A stretch of 64,000 bases of DNA, taken from positions 1-64,000 of the forward strand of contig CAJNOQ010000131.1 of the NCBI GenBank assembly GCA_905250885.1, written 5' to 3'. The stretch comes from Didymodactylos carnosus. Taxonomy: Eukaryota; Rotifera; Eurotatoria; Philodinida; Philodinidae. Positions 36,776 to 49,200 of this stretch are shown in pieces (within the stretch, counting starts at the first letter, position 1; each line of letters begins with the position of its first letter). A program made the position numbers and the translations under genes. The notes below the pieces were generated by a model. That model did not search any database and was not told the origin of the DNA. It saw nothing but the letters and a program-made list of their open reading frames with translations.

Positions 36776-37126
36776 CAGTTTATATAGTAGTCATAATATA
36801 TTGATTGGTGCTTAAATTTTGAACAGTTCGTTCTAGTCTACTAATTTGTACTTGCGTGTTAAAATTAGGAATTATACATGATAATAACAGATGTGCCTTT
36901 GTTTGTTTTTTATTGTTATTCCATATTATTCGCTCAAAGTTCTTCCAACTTCGTATAGGGAACCTGTTCATTCTTACTTAGTAGGGAGGGGAGCTCCGAT
37001 ACTGTTATTGTTTTTGTTTTTAAACTTTATTAAAATTTGTTATCTCGTGTTTTTTTTTTTCGTGTCTTTTTTTTTTTGTTATACAGTTATTTTCTCTTGT
37101 TGGTTATCAGTTATCTGTTCATTATG

Positions 37127-37132
37127 AATAAA
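37127..37132 (+). terminator. Probable polyadenylation signal of exportin-5
   Basis: AATAAA about 350 nt downstream of the exportin-5 stop, followed by a T-rich stretch, and before the next gene. Confidence 0.5.
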
Positions 37133-37478
37133 ATTTTTTATTCGTGTTGTTACTAAATGATCATGTTATGAATCATTAAAACTCATCAATATCATACATT
37201 CGAGATTGAATCAGGTCACCGAATATTGTCTCGAATCCGATACAGACTTATTAGTTTTTGTGTGATCCGAACCAGACTCGATTCTCTGACATTCACTTTT
37301 CGTAGAAATTATTGAACATTCATAGATTTATTTACTGGAGAAGTGCAGATACTTTAAATATCATGTGTATCCTAGAGACAATGTTCATAAAATAATCTGT
37401 TGAATAATTGTTCACTAAGTATAATGTTGTCTCAATATGTGTTCCCGTTTCGTTTTTAGAAAACATCAAAAATAAAAT

Positions 37479-40248
37479 GTTATCCTTATCAATGTCGTTT
37501 GATGAACAAAGTGATGTCAATTATTATCAATTTGATCCTAAAACTGTGGTCGAAGAATTGAAAAAAGCTATTAGTGAACTTGATTTTGTTGGTCTAGTAC
37601 ATAGTCGAAAATGGTATAAAAAATAAACTAGAATTGTTTGTTATAATTATTAGTGTAAAATATTTATTCATCTCTTACTTTTTTAGGTGCAGTGAAATGT
37701 TAAATTGTATAACATCATCAACGAAAGCAGCAGCAACATCGAATGAATCTGAAATGTTACATAATAACGATGATAATGATGGAATTCATATCAACATATC
37801 TTCACGTGTGAGTGTGAATGAAAGAAAAATGATAACAATAATCGTTAAATGAATTTGTTTTAAGGAATTGGGAACATCTGCTAGTATATATATGATGGCG
37901 AAATGTTATTTTGATTTACGTGAATATAAAAGGTGTGCACATCATTTGAAACAGTGTACCACAGGATACGGATTTTTTCTTCGTGTCTATTCTTTATATC
38001 TGGTAAGAAAGAGTAAAATTACTGTCAAAATCGAAATTAAAAGACTATGATTTCAGGACGGTTTAAAACAAAGATGTGACGATTTTGTTGATGTTTTTCG
38101 TAAGTTTAATGTAGATCATACTCATTTTTCGATATATGTGTAATAGTTTCTCATTTTTAGCTGATACAGCCGTTAGTCAAAGACAAGCAACAAGTATGAT
38201 ATAGTTGTTGTTTATTGTGACTATCAATCATCATTTTGATATTTTTATTGTAGCAAAAGCAGCACTCGATAATTCTTGGCTTATAAACTTACGATGTGAA
38301 CTGACAACAAGTGAAAAAAATGAAACATTAGACGGATACGGTTACTATGTGTAAGAGAAAGTACATTAAAGAAATTTTTAAAATTTTATTCAAATAATTC
38401 TAGGTATGCATTGGTACTCAAACGTTTAAGTTTATTGAACGAAGCATTAATTTATTTCATTAAAACTGTTCAATTAATTCCTCATTTGTGGTCCGCATGG
38501 GAAGATTTAGCTTATTTAATTGACACTGAACAAAAAGTTTGTAAAGATCAAAAAATTATTTTCGAAATCTATTAGATAAAATAAATTTATTTCTTTAGCT
38601 TCACAGTTTGGATTTGCCCGAACATTGGATAAGAAATGTGTTTTATGCACGTTGTTATATTGAATTACATAAACCGGAATTATGCATATTTATATGCAAA
38701 GAACTGAATATAATTGGTTTTCAAAATTCAACATATATTCTATTACAACAAGCTAAAGCGTATGAAAATGGTGCAGGTAATGACATGGAATATGATAAGA
38801 AAAAAAAATTCCATTATTAATCATGTTTTCTACTATCTATTTTAGAACTACAATTGGCTCGTTCATGTTGTGAAGATGCTCGTACAATTGATCCGTATAA
38901 TCTTGATTCTATGGATGTTTATTCAAATATACTATTTGTATTGGTAGGTCAACTTACTGATGATCATAGATTTTCTTGACTATTTGTCAATATCATCGAT
39001 AGAATGGGAAAAATTGATTAATTGAAAAAGAAGAAGCATAAACCTGACATCATACTGTTGATTCTATAGTTTCTTTTTCAATTTATTTGTTAACGCTTAT
39101 CAACGTGTGGTGTGTTTTTTTTATTTAAAGGAAGATTATCATGCACTTGCTGGTCTTGCACAAAAATGTATTGAAATAGAAAAATTTCGTTTTGAAACTT
39201 GTATTGTCGTCGGTAATGTATTTGAATAGTAATAGTCTTCTTTTCTTTTTTTATATGATAAATTTTCTATTTTCTTTTAAAGGTAATTTTTATAGTATAA
39301 GAAATGATCATGCTCGTGCCATTCAATATTTTACGCGTGCATTACGAATGAATCCTGATTATGCAGCTGCATGGATACTATTAGGACATGAATTTGTTGA
39401 AGGAAAAAATCATGCGGCAGCCATTAATGCCTATCGTGAAGCATTAGATTTAAACAAAAAAGATCATCGTGCATGGTACGGTCTAGGTGAAACATACGAA
39501 ATTATCAAAATGTATTCATACGCATTGTATTATTTTAAAGAAGCTTTTGCACTTAAGTAAGTAATTATTGTTCAATATAAAAACTCTAATTTATGTATTA
39601 TAATTTCTTCTTTTGATTTCAATTAGACCAAATGATTCGCGATATGCCAATGCTCTAGGAGAAATATATGAACGAACACAAAAAATGAATGAAGCAAAAA
39701 AATGTTATTGGCGTGCTTATTGTGTCGGTGATATTGAAGGAAATGCATTAGCAAAATATGCACAGTATATAGTTCAAAAGTAATACGGTTATTATTTATT
39801 ATAATCATTTGCTTTTTTTTCACTTTTAGCGTCTGTGATCATTTAAAAGATGAAGAAGGTGCAGCACGATCCTATATGGAATTTATTCGTACACAAGAAA
39901 TGAGACAAGTATAATTAATTTTATCAAATTGATAATACATAATTTAATTCATAACTTCTACTTTTAGGTTAAAAATTTTCAAGAATTTGCACAAGCAGCC
40001 GAATTTTTAGCTAGTTATCATTTGAAAAAACATCAGTTTGATCAAGCCTGTGCGTATGCAAGAAAATGTTTAGAATTTCCAGAGGTTTGTATTTTATTTA
40101 ATTTTCATTCAAAAACATTTCATCTTTTTCTATTCTTCTTATTTAGGTACGCAGTGAAGCTAGTGATATACTACGTAAAATTACAGCTTTACATTCTAAA
40201 TTATTACCAACCGGTGATGAGACAACAAATCAAATCGATGCTTCATAA
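37479..40248 (+). CDS. CDC23: CDC23/APC8 subunit of the anaphase-promoting complex
   Basis: Tetratricopeptide-repeat scaffold of the APC/C ubiquitin ligase that drives mitotic exit. The start is taken at 37479 (MLSLSMSFDEQSD), just after a TTCGTTTTTAG acceptor, implying an upstream untranslated exon. About a dozen short exons follow. The N-terminal part matches CDC23 (HSRKW.SEML, MAKCYFDLREYKRCAHHL). The TPR array carries the diagnostic run VVGNFYSIRNDHARAIQYF, ALRMNPDYAAAWILLGHEF, NAAINAYREALDLNKKDHRAWYG-like and GLGETYEIIKMYSYALYYF, then KPNDSRYANALGEIYER and AKKCYWRAYCVGD. This is the same order and spacing as human CDC23 (597 aa). The C-terminus (LLPTGDETTNQIDAS) is short and lacks the Thr/Pro-rich tail of vertebrates. 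It lies 700 bp after exportin-5 on the same strand. Confidence 0.94.
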
Positions 40249-41039
40249 GAAGCTCATTTTCTTTTCTGTTTCGTAATTTGTCAGATAGTCGTTAAAATTT
40301 ATTTTTACTCTTTTCTTTTTGTATATTCATATATTTTTTTGTTAATTGAAATACACGTCCTATTTTCAAATGAATTTCCGGTAAGTAAATATGACTTATG
40401 GCATACATAATTGTACTTTTAACAACCAATTTTAGAAGTTTCAGTTCGTTTTTTTATTGCTTAAAATATTACCATTCAAATCATCTAAGCTAGTTTTTAT
40501 CATTTCATATTTGTAACTGAAATAGAGTTGAACAATATAGTCAGTCATTATTAATTCGTGGAAAATGTATTTAATAGGCTAGTACTGGTTTCTTACTTAA
40601 CTTTATATATATATTCAGTTAATTGCTTATGACATAGAACAAGGTAGTTTAATCGTTCTACTCTTGACATTTATCAAAGTATAAGAAGAAAAAAAGGAGT
40701 TTCTGTTTCAAAAAATTACAACGCTGCATGAGTTATTCGTATTCGAGAAATAGTAGTAGTATTTTATAGCCTATAGAAAATATTATAAGAAAGAAAATTC
40801 AATTACAACTTTAGTAAAAAAGTGGAAAACCTTTCGAAGAAAATCATTCTATTTTTTATTATCGTATAAATACGGGAGAAAAATCGAGAATAAAAGGTAT
40901 TTTATCATATTCCAACGGTTTATAATACAGTTCAATTTTATTAAAAATAAAATCGAAATAGGGAAAAAATGTAAGAATGTTAGAAAGTAATGAAGAATAT
41001 TATTTTTGTTCTCCACACTGATACTCTCAATTTTGACAT
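40249..41039. other. 3' flank of CDC23, no gene seen
   Basis: AT-rich spacer containing the 3' untranslated region of CDC23. No repeat or RNA gene recognised. Confidence 0.45.
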
Positions 41040-41048
41040 CATTTTCTA

Positions 41049-41230
41049 GGGATAGTGCTGTTAATCAACATTATCAAGAAATTGAACAGAAAAAATTAAC
41101 CAGCAAAGATAAAGAAATATTGACAGAAAAAACGAAACCAGAATCAAAAGATTCTGTTTTACAAGCAGAGAAATTTGGTGGTGATACACCGGCTCAACAA
41201 AGCTCTGGGACAGCAACAATGTTAGATTGA
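41049..41230 (+). CDS. Possible orphan terminal exon
   Basis: An open frame following an ATTTTCTAG acceptor reads DSAVNQHYQEIEQKKLTSKD and ends FGGDTPAQQSSGTATMLD then stop. Its hydrophilic Lys/Glu/Ser composition is unlike the random shadows nearby. I found no joining exon: its phase does not fit the end of CDC23. It could be the last exon of an unrecognised small gene, a relic, or chance. Confidence 0.25.
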
Positions 41231-41930
41231 GCAAGTGGACAAACCAATCCAAATGTGATTTATTAACGTCAGGATACGTAAATTCAAATGCACTTTGACG
41301 TACATAGATGTTCTCGGACTTATTTAACTTTCTTAAACAAAACAATTTGTTAACATCAACAAAATAGCAATAGAGACATTCGGAGAGCTTATGCATATAC
41401 AAAGGTACCACGAGTATTGATTTTATGTCTCCTTTCAATAAAGGATAAAATGATAACGAAGATCGTTATTGTAAAGCTGAATTTACGGTGATAAAAATAG
41501 AAATTTTACTTAATAATTTATGATGAAATTAAACTATATTTCAGAATGTTATTTTACAACATACCGTTCCGTTACCAGGATTTGGCACAGAACAAATCGG
41601 TCAACTTTTAAAGTTCATATAACTTAATTCAAGGCACACTTTTACACTCTTATATGCTTTGGAGAACCTAACATTGGCCAACTAGAGGAGTATGGATCTA
41701 TATGATTGAAGGCGGAAAAAATATGAACGTTTTCGTATATTGACAAGTGCAAAGAAAGAATAACTAGACAAATCTCAACTAAAGAGTTAGAATATTCAAA
41801 TCGTTTGACATGAAATTAATTCAGTTTTGATGGTAGAGATGCACAGTGTGCAACAGGACGCCGAAAATCGAAAGTGAACTCAATCCAAGTAGAGATTCAA
41901 GTAGGGCTAAATATACTTTGATACATGGGC

Positions 41931-42080
41931 TATAACATTCGAGGGTATTGCAAGATGTAAGAGTGAGTGATAAAACACTATCCCAAGTGATATGGTCTGA
42001 CAGATTCGTATATCTAGCCTTTGTACGTTATGTTGTTTTGTCACTCACTCTCACATCTGGCAATGCCTTCGGATGTTCTA
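41931..42080. mobile_element. 150-bp palindromic MITE
   Basis: Arms 41934-41976 and 42035-42077 are inverted copies with 37 of 43 positions identical (shared core AGATGTRAGAGTGAGTGAYA), around a 58-bp loop. No target duplication is clear. The open frame 41948-42151 that covers it is an artefact of the palindrome. Confidence 0.65.
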
Positions 42081-43879
42081 ATCCAGTTCTAGAAGCCTGT
42101 AAGCTCGATCTTGCACTGCAACGCCTAGTTTATGGAGAATGCATGCTTTAGCCTATGTGCAGACATTTGCATGTTATTTTCCACTAGTGGAGATTAAAAC
42201 TTTAATCTACCAGTGGAATTCTAAATTCCATCAAATTTTAATTTGCATTGTAACATATACACTTTAAACTATATGTTAGTAAAAAAAGGTTTTTGGTCCT
42301 GATCAAAAACACTCGAGGAAAAAAAATAAGAGCCTAGCTAACCTATTTTCTCAGCAATGTGTTCAGTGTAAGGGTTTCGGAACTTTTTCGGACCTTTAAT
42401 TCAGTTCAAAATCGTCCCAAAATGTTCGTCCATATATATATCGCATCTATGGTGCGTGCAACTTTATGTAATTCTTTTCCTGGACTTTGGTAGAGGTTTT
42501 CCGGAAAACTTCGGCTTGTTAGGTTAAATCTAATTTTCTCGATCTAAAAAACGTTTTCAACCAAAACCAATGGCATATTCGGAATCAGCGTGTGAAAGTG
42601 CGTCGAATGATGCATAAAACATCACCTTTGAAAACCAAAATATGTTCAACCAAATTTGAATTGTATCAAGCATCACAGAAAGAAATTACAGCTACATGTA
42701 TGCCGATTCTAAGGTACTCTTTCTTCTACTAAACGCCCTTCTGTTAATGTAAATCAAAATTTGATATTGCGAGACAATAAATGCTTATAACAAAATAGCG
42801 ATTTGAAATGAAATGATTACATTTATTTTGACGATAGTATAATATACAATTCATTGACAAATATGAACATTATTCAAACAACATTTCAGCAGTTTTTATT
42901 CATATCGTTAACAGTTGGATAGCTATTTGGTGTCATGCACAAACTTCCTGAACCGGTTGAAAATGTACGCTGTCTTCTTTTGTTCCACTAGCATACATGA
43001 ATCAATGTATTTATTACTAAGTTTGTGTCTCTTCCTTTTGTCATCTATTATACACACATGCCACTACCTCACTACCTCACTCAATCTTCGTTTTTGTAAA
43101 AATATTTTCTTTGATGTAGACTAATTTTTTCTTAATGGATTTTATTTTGATTAATCTGCTGTTTTTTTTCTCATGGGCATACAATGGGGCTTGCCTTGAT
43201 TTACCCACCTTTTATAGCTATGTTTATTTATTAAGTATTTTCTATAGTAAATTTAAAAATAGAGAAAATGTACGTTTATTAACAGCTACATATTTATCAA
43301 TAATGGATAAATATGTGGACCGATTCTGTTCTATTCGATGAAAACTGTCTATTGTATGTTCCTAATAGGTAGGTGGGTGTATCATGAATAATTTTTCAAC
43401 CATAGAATGATGTTTCCTCTTTTTGCGTACGAGAGTGATCAGTATTTCATCCGATTTCTATCAGCGATTTGTACATTACACCAGCACAGCTGTAAAAAGT
43501 ATTCAATGAATGAAATATGATGATGCTGATTAAAAATTATTCTAGGTGGTTCGTATCACTTAATATCATGAAATAAATAATGACTAAACTTTTTCGTCTC
43601 AAGATTTTGATAGTCTCGATGGATTAACTAATGAATGATGGCTCTTTCATAATGTGTGAATCGACAGAATCCACGTATTAAACGTAGTAACAAGAACGAT
43701 AAGGGTCTCAGTGTCTTTTTCACTGTGTGACGGCGTTTTTATAGTACCATCGCCAGATAGCGAGAGAGACGGTGCTTGTCTCAAGAAACTCGGTCTGATG
43801 ATAATCGACATGACTTATGTTGAAGAGATGCAAAAACGAAAATGATTGAATATGTACGAGACGACGGTCCAAATCGGAA
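42081..43879. other. Spacer with a dispersed repeat fragment
   Basis: The part 42390-42580 is similar, in the same orientation, to 56470-56620 inside a Slingshot intron (shared AAAATGTTCGTC, GCATCTATRGTG and GGTTTTCC blocks). No gene recognised; the open frame at 43135-43341 shows no domain. Confidence 0.45.
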
Positions 43880-44259
43880 GACCATCGCAGGACAGGGCTG
43901 CCCTGTTGCCCATCAAAGTGCCCTGCCCTGCGAGAGATTGATTTTGGAGCTTTTCAAGCTTCTTTTTAAGTAAAATTTTGAGATCTTCCGTATATATGAA
44001 AATAAAAATGACAGCCAACTTTTCTAAAATTGATAATTAATAAAAAAAAGATTCTGTTACGCACGAGAAACATATCCAGTATTTGCGATGAGTTTCTTGA
44101 AGATAAAGACTGCCAGGTTAAGGAGGAAAACTTTCTTTTGCACTGCAGGGTGTCCTGCCCAGCCAGACGGGGCAGGGAAAAAAAATTTTATGAGTAATTT
44201 TTTGACAGGACAGGGCGGTAGGACAGGACAGAGTGAAAAAATTTGCCCTGCGACGGTCT
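43880..44259. mobile_element. MITE-like element with GACCRTCGCAGGRCA ends
   Basis: The left end GACCATCGCAGGACA (43880) and the inverted right end GACCGTCGCAGGGCA (ending 44259) differ at two positions. Subterminal DNA on both sides is rich in CCCTGCCCTG/CAGGGCAGG motifs, a local GC island in AT-rich DNA. About 380 bp. No matching flanking duplication seen. Confidence 0.55.
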
Positions 44260-46270
44260 CTGGTCTAAATAGACGAACATTGTTGACTGATCAGACGATA
44301 TTATCGTTAAACGATAGACTTCAGCATTTTATTGAATTGACTGAACGACATGAGTAATGACGACCATTTTGTTCAGCATAGATGGTGAAGAATAATATGT
44401 TTATTTTAGAAATAAAATTGGTCAAGTAGACAAAACTGGTGATCGAACAGTCGACAGTTTACTGGTATCAGCATGAAGAAATGAGATGGCTGTAAAAAAC
44501 TCCTATGTATATGATAATACGTTTTTATGGTCTAATGATACCCAATAATATAAAATGCAAGAGAAGTTTTGAACATAACCAACTGGAAATATGCAAAATA
44601 ATGACAAACTACCTTCTAATAAACACAGTCAAAATCTACTGAAAGTTTTAGAGGTAAAGTGGTTATGAAGAATGTCATAAATTTTCAAACTTTTATTTAG
44701 CAGAAATTGAAAATTTTTTTTTCCCAAATTATTATTTTAAGTGTTGCTGCATATAAGCAGTTATAAAGTCGACACCTACTAAAAGTAAAATTTGTTCGTT
44801 TTGTTACAGAAATACCATCTAGGAAACCATGATGTTAGTAATTACTTACATGTACTTAACATTAAACTAAGATGTTAGCAATTCATCAGCCAAGGACTAC
44901 AACGACCGTTTCCGGACATCGAAACTTGGAACGATCTTTAAAATTGTAGTGTCCCAGCTACAGGTTCGTAGACCATGTTGCTACTGTACACGAATTCTAA
45001 CATGTCCTGTATAAGACAAATTTATATAGAAATAAAGAAAGAAAAGAATACTCCTGAGTCAGGTGTTCGTGACTACCTGACATACAGAAAACGAAAATCA
45101 GAAACAAAGCAAAAATCAAAAATAACGGACTGTAATTACGTCAAAATACTTTCAAACTCGAACGACGTAAGTTTTGAATCATCTATGAACGAAATATTAT
45201 GTGTGAAGACTGACTTTGAAACTAACGAGAAAAATTGTGTACTCGTAAGAATTAAAACTCGTAAAAATTGTAAAAAATTGTAAACGAAAAATTGTAACTC
45301 GTAAGAAAAATTGTGTCGTTGAAACAACTACAAATTTTTATCTTCATCAACCTTTTCTCGACAAATGAGTATCGTATTGAATGAATGTACTTGCGACTAG
45401 TACTTCACTTGCATAATCAAGCCATTACTTATCTTTTTTCCACCAGGAAATTTACTTGTAAATACTTGCTTGACTTAACAAGTATTTATCGAGTAAAATT
45501 GCAAGTGCTTTCGCAAAGTACTGCATAGTAATAAAACTAAGTATTGCAATCTTGTAAAAGCACGTATAAAAGTCGTATCACCAAGAGAAAAATAAAATTC
45601 ATTTAGATTTCAAACGAGGAATTATGAAAAATACTCGTCAATCTTTCTAATTACTCACTAAGTGCTTGCCAAACAAACAAGTACATTCACTAAGGGATTT
45701 CCCCGCATCAGTGCTTGAGTCTATACGTAGATTCTTCACAGCACGTGTATATGTGTAGAAATCGTACTAAGGAAATTTCCACTTCACATTCTCTCTGAGA
45801 CATCATGAGATGGCGTTATAATCAACGTACTTAGAAAAAATCCCTCATGAGTATTTGGGAGTTATAGAAAACTGTAAGATTAAAGTCTTCTTATGGCATA
45901 TCAGCAAAAGCTTTCGAAAAGTCCTTTTTTTCTACAGCTGATAACTTGTTTTCCAGTGGCTGTTGACAACATTCAATCAGAAGAATAAACTTCTTCGTTG
46001 TCATCTTCATTCATTTTTTTCCTTTTTTTTTCTCGCATGTACTATAGCACAATATATGATTAAAAAAAATATGGGAGAAAAAATCGACTGAGAGATAACA
46101 GCTGATACCAACATATTAAGCTAAAAGTTTTGAGGCTTTAGTTATTTAATTACTGTCAACTATTTATTGTTATATAGCTGCTAATTTCAGATTGTTTAGT
46201 TCATCTTTCAAATTTGATAAACATCATTAAACATTTTATCATGGTTGCAAACTCTTCATAGGAGAAAGTC
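44260..46270. other. Spacer upstream of the RING-PARP gene
   Basis: Contains a block (about 45380-45715) dense in CAAGTACTT/AAGTACTTG motifs, with the outer motif TGAATGTACTTG in inverted orientation at both ends. It also holds a short AAAAATTGTAAAC-type repeat at 45230-45315. No gene recognised. The last few hundred bases presumably hold the promoter. Confidence 0.45.
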
Positions 46271-49200
46271 ATGTGGACACAACAAAGTTCTTCGTCGGCA
46301 AGTACCACAATGCCAACAGGTATATATTGTGTATTCTTTATTAACTGGAAGCTAAAAGTTTTTGAGAGATCAACGTTCTGATTTGATAGCTTATGAAATT
46401 AAGTGTATCAGATAAGAGAAAGATATAGATTTTTCTCAAGCTTCCGGTTCAGTATGTACAAGAAGAGTGGTGATTCTATTTTTAACTACTATTTTGTGGT
46501 AAAAATTCTACAGATAAAACTCATGAAAACATCCTCAAGCGCACGATTTTTAGACTTGAAAAAAAACTAATTAAGGATAGAGTTGTAGGATTTTTTATGT
46601 GCTAGATAGTGTTTTTCCGACATAGATAAATTTACTTTGTCAGTAGTTTGAAACTACTTGAGAAATATAAGACTACTTTTTTAAATCTAAATAATGTTGA
46701 AAAATAGCTGCTAAACAGAAAAGAAGTCGGCTAAAGCTTTTTGTTATCGTAGATTTAGTGTCGGTGAAAACTGCAACTCGTTTCCTTTTTATCTTTGTAT
46801 GATACAAATAATACGTTATTATTACATTGTTTATTTTCAGGTACAAATAATCGAACAGTTATAATTGAAAACAAAAATAAAAATCATGACAATGATATTC
46901 TATTCAAACGAAAAAGATCGAATGATGAAACGAACGATATTGCTCCAAAAGAAATTCCAATATCACCATTAAAATTAAAACGTGTTTATAACAACAATGA
47001 TTTAAGAACATTAAATTTACAATGTTATGACACAAGTTTTATCAAAAATACTCAATATGAAAAGGATATGGAGAATAAAGCTATGGATAATTATCAATTT
47101 GTTATTGTTCCTCAAAATCAAGACGATAAAAGTTCGACTAATATTCCGAATATGATTCCATTTTTCGATTATACTTCACCATTATTATTATCTAATAAAA
47201 ATTATAAATCACAATCATCGTCGTCAACGATAATTGAGAACAATAAAACATCCGTACGATTAGTAACCGAGGAATCAACTCCATGTGATTCTTGTAAAAA
47301 ACAAATGAATAATATTGAATTATTGAGAAAATTTAATTGTACATTTGAGCATACGTATTGTTTAGGTTGTATTATTAAAATGACAAAACAGTGTATCGCA
47401 TCGACAACGCGTCCAAAATGTCTCGTTGACTATTGTAATTATCAATTGACAATCGATGATATTAATTATTTACCAATTGAATTATATGATATTCAGTTAC
47501 TACTTAAACTTTATAATTTTAATGTAAAACAGGAACAAGAAGTTGAACAAGATGTACGATTAAAATGTGATAAATGTAGTCTATATTATGATAGTATTTT
47601 ATTTGATATACATCTAAATGAATGTACTGGAAGAGGAATGATGATTCCATGTGAAGTATGTTTTTGTCCTTATGAATTTAGCCAATTTGGAACACATACA
47701 CTTCAATGTACAAATGATGATGATAGTACACTCGTCAATTTTCTGTATAATCATATTAAACAAATTAATATTAATAAAATGCAATTGAAAGCATTTATTA
47801 AAGAAAAACGGAGGAACAAATCAACGATTAATGTCTATGAAATTATTGAATCATTCGATGTGGCGATGCGTAAGTTAATCAAAACTAGTTTTAAGACTAT
47901 TTTCTGCTCCTTACTGTGATTGAAAAATTGATTTGTTCATTTTTGCTATACTGAGTTTGTTAAAGTTCTCATTTATCGAGAAAAAGGTTCTGCAAATGAA
48001 AAATATTTTAAAGATAACAGTGTGGTAATTGTAAGACATTGATAGATTACATGTATTTTTATGACTGGACTAGTCAAGCGCTCAATTCATTTCGATATCT
48101 TAATTATAAAAGAAACCTGTAAGAATTACCTGATTTTGTCGAAAAAAGTTTAACTTAATTAAGAAAATTTCAGCACAATAGTTATTTCTCTTTAGCTTTC
48201 ACTTATAATACCTGTGATGCTTGTACAAAAGTTCATCAAACATCTGATATACATATTGTTTATTGTGTACATAATCATCCAATATGTTTTGAATGCTATA
48301 GTAAACATGTTGATAATCAAGTATGTTTAGTTCTGCTAAAATATTTAATTCATTCTAATTGTCTGCATCTATTTTTAGATGTTGAATAATCAAATCTTAA
48401 CATGTCATAAATGTGACTATCATTTACAAGATAATGATTTGAAAGAATTACGTGTTTCTGATGAGATGTTGGAAAAATATCAAACCTATCAAAATAATAA
48501 ATCGATTGAAGACATTACAAAAAGATTTAGTGATCAAAATGATGAAGTACAAAGTTCAGTTAGACAACAAACAACAACAATAATACCGATGATTAAATCC
48601 GAAACTACTACAGTTTCTGATAATGGTCCTCGTTGTGAATGCATATTATGTAGGAAATTTCATGCATACGAGTCTATTTTTGTTTATGCATGCAATTGTA
48701 AAACATGTTATGGGTGTTTTTCTGAGTCAATTCAAAAACAACGTCAAGCAAATGAAATTTTATCATGTCCATCGTGTTTACAAGAATTGAATGAGGGTGA
48801 TTTATCACAATTATTATTAACAAAACAAGAAATTGCACAAGTTCGTCTCTATCAACAAGGAAAACTATTTGAATCTGATAAATCACATATTAATCAACTA
48901 CAAAATGGTAATGGAACTCAAAATCAAAATAATGGACAAGTACAGGTAAAGAATGTCAATAATTGAAAAACATATAATTTATAGCCTTCTTTTGAAAAAA
49001 TCTATCTTTCAATATTAAATAGTAAAACGAAGACTAATACATATAGTTCTCGCAAATTATAAACACATCTTTTACACGTATTGCCATATAGAGCGAAATA
49101 TGACTTCTCAGTAGCTCTCATGATACATTTTTATTACTATTTTGGTATTTTTTATAGGTTGACGATGAAGCTAATTTACAATTAACATTGATAGGTCAAA

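Noticed and set aside
41948-42151. 67-aa frame after CDC23
   Set aside because: It reads through both arms of a palindromic MITE.
43135-43341. Hydrophobic 68-aa frame
   Set aside because: No start context, domain or splice partner; composition fits translated T-rich DNA.
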